Shown here: positions 13,484-18,455 of the stretch, one piece after another
Layout of the letters: each line of letters begins with the position of its first letter
How positions within the stretch are numbered: the first letter of the stretch is position 1
Assembly (NCBI GenBank): GCA_934434905.1
Contig: CAKSAI010000032.1
Location: forward strand, 1-18,455
Source: an uncultured Lachnospiraceae bacterium
GTDB taxonomy: Bacteria; Bacillota; Clostridia; Lachnospirales; Lachnospiraceae
Reading direction: 5' to 3'
DNA length: 18,455 nt
The notes under the pieces: model-generated
Told to the model about the DNA's origin: nothing
Seen by the model: only the letters and a program-made list of their open reading frames with translations
Database searches by the model: none
Program-made: the position numbers and the translations under genes

Positions 13484-14494
13484 TTAACATTCGCAAATTT
13501 CGCTGCGTTTATTTTGCCATCTGATTTTCCCATTTGTTATGATGGGATAACGAATCAGTTGCGCCAAATCAAGATTTTCCTGATACATATCTACGGCTGT
13601 TATCTGGTGATTATCATATGTTGTGTAATAATAGATGCCCTTGGCGGTGTTGCAGCATGAAGTATAAATGGTAATCTCGTACTTGCCTTCCGTTACCTCG
13701 CAACACCCACGCTGCTGATCAACAGAACCTAAGATATGGAAGAACTGGCTCACACTCTCATTTTCATCATCGCCGGATATGGAATTTAACTTTGTGAAAG
13801 CAACCTTTACAAACCTTGACTGGCTTGAAAGATCTCCGGGTATTCCCATTCCGCCCATTCCTCTGCTGTACGCTTCAAGTTTTAATACTCCGGCGAATGT
13901 ACTTTCAGGCTGTTTTCTGGATACTCCGGCATAATTATTAAGTGCAAACATCTGACTTGGAAATGGTGGATTATTGGTAAGTACACCCACCGGATTATCA
14001 TATACATGTAGTCCATCTTTCATAGGTTCTACAACAATGCAATCATCTTTGTCCGCAATCATCCAGTGAAGCTGTGCGGGTGGAAGCTGCTCACTAAAAG
14101 GTGTGCCCGTAAGCCGCATCCCTGACAGCTTTGTTCTCGCTTCCGATACCGAAGCGCATTGCGTGAGAATCCATGGAATGAACTCAAACTGTGCCACCTG
14201 AACAGCATCCGTTTCACCTTCCGGTAATACCTCCTCATATACCGCATTGCCAACAAAATTGAGTCCTGCCATTCCAACTCCTTTTTCATTGACCGCATCA
14301 TAATAAAGCGGATAGCCTCCTGCGACAAATGCCATTCCAATCAATGCATAATGTGTTTTCAATTTTCCGGCATACCGAAAATCGAACACATAATTCCTTG
14401 GTGTTATGGTTATCTCTTCCCCATAAGAAAACTCATAATCCAGAGTTCTGCCCATATAAAAGTCTTTTGTTTTGTAAGTTGCTGCTGTACACAT
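13484..14494 (-). CDS. Choloylglycine hydrolase family protein (probable bile salt hydrolase)
   Basis: An N-terminal-nucleophile amidase of 336 residues. I start at ATG 14494 so that Cys2, exposed after Met removal, is the nucleophile (MCTAATYK); GAGG lies nine bases upstream. A longer frame from 14596 would bury the Cys and cross the promoter. Other active-site residues match bile salt hydrolases: Arg16 and Asp19 (MGRTLDYE), Asn79 (NEKGVGMAGLNF), Asn175 (VLTNNP) and Arg227 (SQSRFVK). The Asn at 79 favours bile salt hydrolase over penicillin V acylase, which often has Tyr in this region, but substrate choice cannot be settled by eye. Members cut glycine or taurine from conjugated bile acids in the gut. 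No signal peptide is seen. Base composition looks more AT-rich than that of purL. Confidence 0.9.
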   Translation of the reverse strand: MCTAATYKTKDFYMGRTLDYEFSYGEEITITPRNYVFDFRYAGKLKTHYALIGMAFVAGGYPLYYDAVNEKGVGMAGLNFVGNAVYEEVLPEGETDAVQVAQFEFIPWILTQCASVSEARTKLSGMRLTGTPFSEQLPPAQLHWMIADKDDCIVVEPMKDGLHVYDNPVGVLTNNPPFPSQMFALNNYAGVSRKQPESTFAGVLKLEAYSRGMGGMGIPGDLSSQSRFVKVAFTKLNSISGDDENESVSQFFHILGSVDQQRGCCEVTEGKYEITIYTSCCNTAKGIYYYTTYDNHQITAVDMYQENLDLAQLIRYPIITNGKIRWQNKRSEICEC

Positions 14495-14554
14495 AGCTTT
14501 GTACCTCTTTCTTATAATACCCCTGCTATTTTTTATGCAATCAAAATTAGGACA

Positions 14555-14583
14555 ATTATACCATACATTATTCGCATCTACAA
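14555..14583 (-). promoter_or_regulatory. Promoter of the choloylglycine hydrolase gene
   Basis: -35 TTGTAG (14578-14583), 17-base spacer, consensus -10 TATAAT (14555-14560). The leader would be about 55 bases. Confidence 0.7.
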
Positions 14584-14598
14584 TTTGCATATGCAAAT
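14583..14598. promoter_or_regulatory. Perfect palindrome abutting the -35 box (candidate operator)
   Basis: ATTTGCATATGCAAAT is a perfect 16-base dyad. It ends on the first base of the -35 element, a place suited to a dimeric activator or a repressor blocking polymerase. No regulator gene is adjacent. Confidence 0.55.
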
Positions 14599-14646
14599 AT
14601 CACACGTTTTTTCAAGTGATTTGTTTGACATTCAATATTTTCCTAT

Positions 14647-14676
14647 AAAAAACCCGGAGAATTTTCATTCTCCGGG
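14647..14676 (-). terminator. Intrinsic terminator after tRNA-Met
   Basis: A 10-bp stem (14653-14662 with 14667-14676) with loop TTTC is followed on the minus strand by six T (14647-14652). It starts ten bases after the tRNA 3' end. Confidence 0.88.
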
Positions 14677-14686
14677 GTTTTCTTCG

Positions 14687-14760
14687 TAGCGGAAGAGGGA
14701 TTTGAACCCACGACACCACGGGTATGAACCGTGTGCTCTCGCCAACTGAGCTATTCCGCC
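14687..14760 (-). tRNA. tRNA-Met (CAT), elongator type
   Basis: A 74-base cloverleaf with acceptor GGCGGAA paired to TTCCGCT, and A as discriminator. The anticodon stem is CACGG/CCGTG with loop TTCATAC (anticodon CAT), and the T arm contains GGGTTCAAATCCC. The 3' CCA is not encoded. The anticodon arm and the G1-U72 end closely resemble the Bacillus elongator tRNA-Met. A tRNA-Ile2, which shares CAT before lysidine modification, normally has a different acceptor, and an initiator would have three G-C pairs in the anticodon stem. Confidence 0.93.
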
Positions 14761-14797
14761 ATCCTATATTCATCGGTTTTCGCTGACCGACTTCTAT

Positions 14798-14826
14798 AGT
14801 ATACTAGCACAGTAAGCAAAAGTCAA
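14798..14826 (-). promoter_or_regulatory. Promoter of tRNA-Met
   Basis: -35 TTGACT (14821-14826), 17-base spacer, -10 TATACT (14798-14803). It lies between purL and the tRNA, so the tRNA has its own transcript of roughly 140 bases. Confidence 0.82.
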
Positions 14827-14888
14827 GGTTTTTTTTCATTTCTGTTGACAGGCTTTTCCAACTTTTTTCAAATATTTTCCGACATCTT

Positions 14889-17800
14889 CTATTTAAAGTA
14901 CGCTACGCCACTTTCAAACAAGCGAAGATCCTGCTCTCCGTAGATATTGACGGCGACGCTCCTGCCCCGGCGCTCTGCATGCGCCATCTTGCCCAGGATA
15001 CGACCATCCGGGCTGGTGATCCCTTCGATGGCTGCGTAGGAGCCGTTGACGTTCCACTCCTCGTCCATGGTAGGATCGCCCGCCTCATTGACATACTGGG
15101 TTGCCACCTGGCCGTTGGCAAAGAGACGATCCAGCCATTCCTTAGGTGCCACAAAGCGTCCCTCCCCGTGAGAAGCCGGACTTGTGTAGACCTTGCCAAG
15201 CTCCGCCTGGGCCAGCCAGGGAGATTTGTTGGAAACCACCTTGGTGTAGACCATCTTGGAGATGTGGCGTCCGATGGTATTGTAAGTCAGCGTAGGTGAA
15301 TCCGCTGTCTGCTGGGTGATCTCGCCGTAGGGGACAAGTCCCAGCTTGATTAATGCCTGGAAGCCGTTGCAGATACCCAGCATCAGGCCATCCCGCTCTG
15401 TCAGCAAACGATTCACCGCCTCTCCCATCTTCGCATTGCGGAAAGCCGTAGCGAAGAACTTGGCGCTTCCCTCCGGCTCATCGCCTGCGGAGAATCCGCC
15501 GGGGAACATGATGATCTGGGACTGATCGATTGCCCTTACGAATTCGTCCACAGAATCCCGTATCCCGGCAGCATCAAGATTGCGAAACACCTTCACAATG
15601 GTATCCGCTCCGGCACGTTCAAAGGCTCTTGCACTGTCATATTCGCAGTTGGTCCCAGGGAATACCGGAATAAATACGGTCGGCTTTGCCACTCTATTTT
15701 TGCACACATAAATATCTTTTGTATCGTAAAGTCTGGTATCTACCCGTTCTGTATCTGCAGTCGCATGGGTCGGGAACACCTTCTCCAGCGGCTTCGTCCA
15801 GGTGTCCAGAGCTTCGTCGACAGAGATCTCCATTGCCCCGTAGACAAGTTTTCCATCGCCGGTTATTTCGCCGATGACTTGATATCCAGTCGCCACTGCA
15901 TGCCCATTCTCCGCTGTATCCGCATGTTTTCCAGCCGCAAGTCCTCTCGCCACTTCCTCCAGCAGCGCCACCTTGTCTGCCGCCATCTCGGCCACCAGAT
16001 CGCCGAAGCCCGGTGCAAACAGCTCATCTGTGCCAACTGCAGCGTCAATGCGAACACCCAGCTTATTACCGAAAGCCATCTTGCAGACTGCGGCTGCAAT
16101 TCCCTTGCCATCCAGGGCATACGCGGACACAATGGCTCCCTCTCTGATCAATGTATGGATTGTCTCATACAGCTTCATCGCCTGGGCATAATCTGGCAGA
16201 TCGTAAGCGTCCTTCTGAATCTTAAAGTAGACAAGCTTATTTCCCGGAGTCTTGAATTCCGGCGTAATGACATCCCTTTCCTTTGCCACGTCCACTGCAA
16301 AGGATACCAGCGTCGGCGGCACGTCGATGTCATTGAAGGATCCCGACATGGAGTCCTTGCCGCCGATGGACGGAAGGCCGAAGCCGATCTGCGCACGGTA
16401 TGCGCCCAGCAGTGCAGCCACCGGCTGACTCCAGCGCCTTGGTTCCTCGCTCATCCTGCGAAAATACTCCTGGAATGTGAAGCGGATCTTCCTGTAATCC
16501 CCGCCAGCTGCCACAATCCTGGCTACAGATTCCTGCACCGCATACACAGCTCCGTGATAGGGGCTCCAGGAGGACAGATACGGATCAAAGCCGTAGGCCA
16601 TCATAGTCACAGTATCGCAGCTGCCCTTCTGCACCGGAAGCTTCGCCACCATGCTCTGTGTCTCGGTAAGCTGATATTTTCCGCCGTAAGGCATACAAAC
16701 GCTTCCTGCGCCGATGGAACTGTCGAACCGCTCCACCAGTCCCTTCTGGGAGCACACATTCAGATCTCCCAGCGTTTTCATGAAGGCCGTCTTCACATCG
16801 CCCTTCTTCAAGGCTTCCTCCACGCCTTTTATTTCTTTTTTTGCAAAAAAGTCATCCTCCTGCGCCGGAATCTCCACGGCCACAGCCGTTTCCTGATGGG
16901 CACCGTTGGTATCAAGAAACGCTCTGGAGATATTCACAATCTCCTTGCCTCTCCACTCCAACACCAGCCGTGGCTCCTTGGTCACCACCGCGACCTCCAC
17001 AGCCTCCAGATTCTCCTCTGCCGCATAGGCTAAGAACTTCTCCACATCCTCCGGTGCCACCACCACAGCCATGCGCTCCTGGGACTCGGAGATAGCGATC
17101 TCAGTTCCGTCAAGACCTGCATATTTCTTGGGAACCTTATCCAAGCAGACTCTAAGACCGTCTGCCAGCTCACCGATGGCTACGGACACGCCACCCGCGC
17201 CAAAATCATTGCACTTTTTGATGATATGCGCCACCTCTTCCCGACGGAACAACCGTTGAAGTTTCCGCTCCGTGGGCGGATTACCCTTCTGAACCTCCGC
17301 GCCGCAGGTATCGATGGACTGTGTGGTATGAGCCTTGGAGGAACCGGTTGCTCCGCCGCAGCCATCACGACCGGTACGCCCGCCCAGCAGGATGATGATA
17401 TCGCCGGGATCGGAGGTCAGCCGCTGTACGGCACGCCGGGGCGCAGCACCCATAACTGCACCGATCTCCATACGCTTTGCCACATAATCGGGATGATAGA
17501 TTTCCTTCACATAGCCGGTTGCCAGACCGATCTGGTTACCGTAGGAGCTGTAGCCATGAGCCGCCTCCCGTACCAGCTTCTTCTGGGGAAGCTTGCCCGC
17601 CAGGGTATCCTTAAGATCAACCGTTGGATCTGCGGCTCCGGTCACACGCATGGCCTGATACACATAAGTACGCCCGGACAGAGGATCCCGGATAGCGCCT
17701 CCCAGACAAGTGGCCGCACCACCAAAGGGCTCGATCTCCGTCGGATGGTTATGCGTCTCGTTCTTGAAGTTCACCAGCCATTCCTCGGTCTCGCCGTCCA

Positions 17801-18455
17801 CTTCCACCGGCACTACGATGGAACAGGCATTGATCTCATCCGACTCCTCCTGATCTTGAAGCTTGCCCTCCTTCTTCAGACGCTTCATAGCCATCAACGC
17901 CAGATCCATCAGGCAGACAAACTTATCATCGCGTCCCTGATACATTTCCTTATGAGTGGCAAGATAATCCTCGTAGGTCTCCTCCATGGGCTTCCGATAA
18001 TAACCCTCGCCGAAGGTCACGTCCGTAAGCTCCGTGGAAAAGGTCGTGTGCCGGCAATGATCCGACCAATAGGTATCCAGCACGCGGATCTCCGTCATGG
18101 AAGGATTGCGTTTTTCTTCCTTTCGAAAATAATTCTGGATATGCAGGAAATCCTTGAAGGTCATAGCCAGATTCAGGGAATCGTATAATTCCCTCAGTTG
18201 GTTTTCAGGCATATCGATAAAATCTTCCTTCCCCGGCATATGTTCAAAGATCATCACGTCTGCCGGCTCCGGGAAGCTCTGTGCCAGCGTCTCTGGCTTC
18301 TCCATCCCCGTTTCCCGGGAATCCACCGGATTGATGCAGTGGTTCTTCACCGCGTCAAGCTGCTCCTTTGTGATCTCTCCCTCCAGCACATAGGTGGTTG
18401 CCGTACGGATGATAGGCTCCTCATTCTCATTCAGCAACTTCACACACTGCTCTGC
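14889..18455 (-). CDS. purL: Phosphoribosylformylglycinamidine synthase, single-chain type (5' end outside window)
   Basis: ATP- and glutamine-dependent fourth step of de novo purine synthesis (FGAR to FGAM). The frame stays open to the window edge, so 1188 residues are visible and roughly 60 N-terminal ones are missing; the GTG at 18443 is probably not the start. The synthetase part shows SDHCRHTTF near residue 135 and KNETHNHPTEIEPFGG, with GGRTGRDGCGGATGSSK and, in the repeated half, GLPSIGGKDSMSG. The C-terminal class I glutaminase begins near residue 920 (VFIPVFPGTNCEYDSARAFE). It has its nucleophile Cys in LGICNGFQ (about 1025) and His/Glu in SHGEGRF (about 1090). This is the large fused form, not the separate PurS-PurQ-PurL of Bacillus. 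No clear terminator follows before the tRNA promoter. Confidence 0.97.
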   Translation of the reverse strand, partial: AEQCVKLLNENEEPIIRTATTYVLEGEITKEQLDAVKNHCINPVDSRETGMEKPETLAQSFPEPADVMIFEHMPGKEDFIDMPENQLRELYDSLNLAMTFKDFLHIQNYFRKEEKRNPSMTEIRVLDTYWSDHCRHTTFSTELTDVTFGEGYYRKPMEETYEDYLATHKEMYQGRDDKFVCLMDLALMAMKRLKKEGKLQDQEESDEINACSIVVPVEVDGETEEWLVNFKNETHNHPTEIEPFGGAATCLGGAIRDPLSGRTYVYQAMRVTGAADPTVDLKDTLAGKLPQKKLVREAAHGYSSYGNQIGLATGYVKEIYHPDYVAKRMEIGAVMGAAPRRAVQRLTSDPGDIIILLGGRTGRDGCGGATGSSKAHTTQSIDTCGAEVQKGNPPTERKLQRLFRREEVAHIIKKCNDFGAGGVSVAIGELADGLRVCLDKVPKKYAGLDGTEIAISESQERMAVVVAPEDVEKFLAYAAEENLEAVEVAVVTKEPRLVLEWRGKEIVNISRAFLDTNGAHQETAVAVEIPAQEDDFFAKKEIKGVEEALKKGDVKTAFMKTLGDLNVCSQKGLVERFDSSIGAGSVCMPYGGKYQLTETQSMVAKLPVQKGSCDTVTMMAYGFDPYLSSWSPYHGAVYAVQESVARIVAAGGDYRKIRFTFQEYFRRMSEEPRRWSQPVAALLGAYRAQIGFGLPSIGGKDSMSGSFNDIDVPPTLVSFAVDVAKERDVITPEFKTPGNKLVYFKIQKDAYDLPDYAQAMKLYETIHTLIREGAIVSAYALDGKGIAAAVCKMAFGNKLGVRIDAAVGTDELFAPGFGDLVAEMAADKVALLEEVARGLAAGKHADTAENGHAVATGYQVIGEITGDGKLVYGAMEISVDEALDTWTKPLEKVFPTHATADTERVDTRLYDTKDIYVCKNRVAKPTVFIPVFPGTNCEYDSARAFERAGADTIVKVFRNLDAAGIRDSVDEFVRAIDQSQIIMFPGGFSAGDEPEGSAKFFATAFRNAKMGEAVNRLLTERDGLMLGICNGFQALIKLGLVPYGEITQQTADSPTLTYNTIGRHISKMVYTKVVSNKSPWLAQAELGKVYTSPASHGEGRFVAPKEWLDRLFANGQVATQYVNEAGDPTMDEEWNVNGSYAAIEGITSPDGRILGKMAHAERRGRSVAVNIYGEQDLRLFESGVAYFK

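Noticed and set aside
14495..14596. 34-residue N-terminal extension of the choloylglycine hydrolase
   Set aside because: It would bury the catalytic Cys2 and runs through the promoter; the ATG at 14494 has a ribosome site and fits the family.
14687..14760. tRNA-Ile2 (lysidine-modified CAT) or initiator tRNA
   Set aside because: The acceptor and anticodon stems match elongator tRNA-Met; the initiator three G-C pairs and the Ile2 acceptor are absent.
15765..17033. Long plus-strand frame opposite purL (also 17226-18188)
   Set aside because: These are antisense shadows of the strongly coding purL frame. They are rich in His, Arg and Cys, with no domain pattern.

Overview
The window looks like chromosomal DNA from a gut Firmicute, most likely Lachnospiraceae or a close Clostridia relative. 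The evidence is a cysteine T-box ahead of cysE-cysS-mrnC-rlmB, a preQ1-I riboswitch ahead of queT, a long single-chain PurL, a bile-salt-hydrolase-type enzyme, a Bacillus-like elongator tRNA-Met, strong AGGAGG-type ribosome binding sites and sigma-A-type promoters with 17-base spacers. The assignment is inferred from gene content and not from a phylogeny. Nearly all genes lie on the minus strand, so transcription mostly runs from high to low coordinates.

Layout from low to high coordinates. 2-184 (+) is the tail of a NagD-like HAD phosphatase, ending at a bidirectional terminator (220-257). 382-3982 (-) is a cysteine/translation operon read cysE, cysS, mrnC, rlmB, then a small unknown gene; its leader (4015-4286) is a T-box with its own promoter. 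4360-8139 (-) is an operon read apt, ispF, an Eis-like GNAT acetyltransferase, then a GH20-like glycosidase, from a near-consensus promoter at 8204-8232. 8271-8780 (-) is queT with its promoter and preQ1-I riboswitch. 9095-9637 (+) is a lone Uma2-family nuclease-like gene with its own promoter and terminator. 9732-13072 (-) is a three-gene membrane-stress-like module: an SPFH protein with four zinc ribbons, a double zinc-ribbon protein and a TPM-domain membrane protein. It resembles Bacillus ydjI, ydjG and ydjH, but no pspA is present here. 13241-14494 (-) holds a choloylglycine hydrolase followed by a 64-codon internally deleted remnant of an FAD-dependent oxidoreductase. 14687-14760 (-) is tRNA-Met(CAT) with promoter and terminator. 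14889-18455 (-) is purL, running off the window edge.

How the genes work together. CysE makes O-acetylserine for cysteine synthesis and CysS charges tRNA-Cys, so a T-box sensing uncharged tRNA-Cys suits both; MrnC and RlmB mature and modify 23S rRNA. apt (adenine salvage) and purL (de novo purines) both serve nucleotide supply but sit in separate units. The SPFH, zinc-ribbon and TPM proteins are tightly packed and probably form one membrane-associated assembly. The most unusual spots are that module, the collapsed oxidoreductase beside the bile-salt-hydrolase gene, and the perfect palindrome abutting that gene's -35 box.
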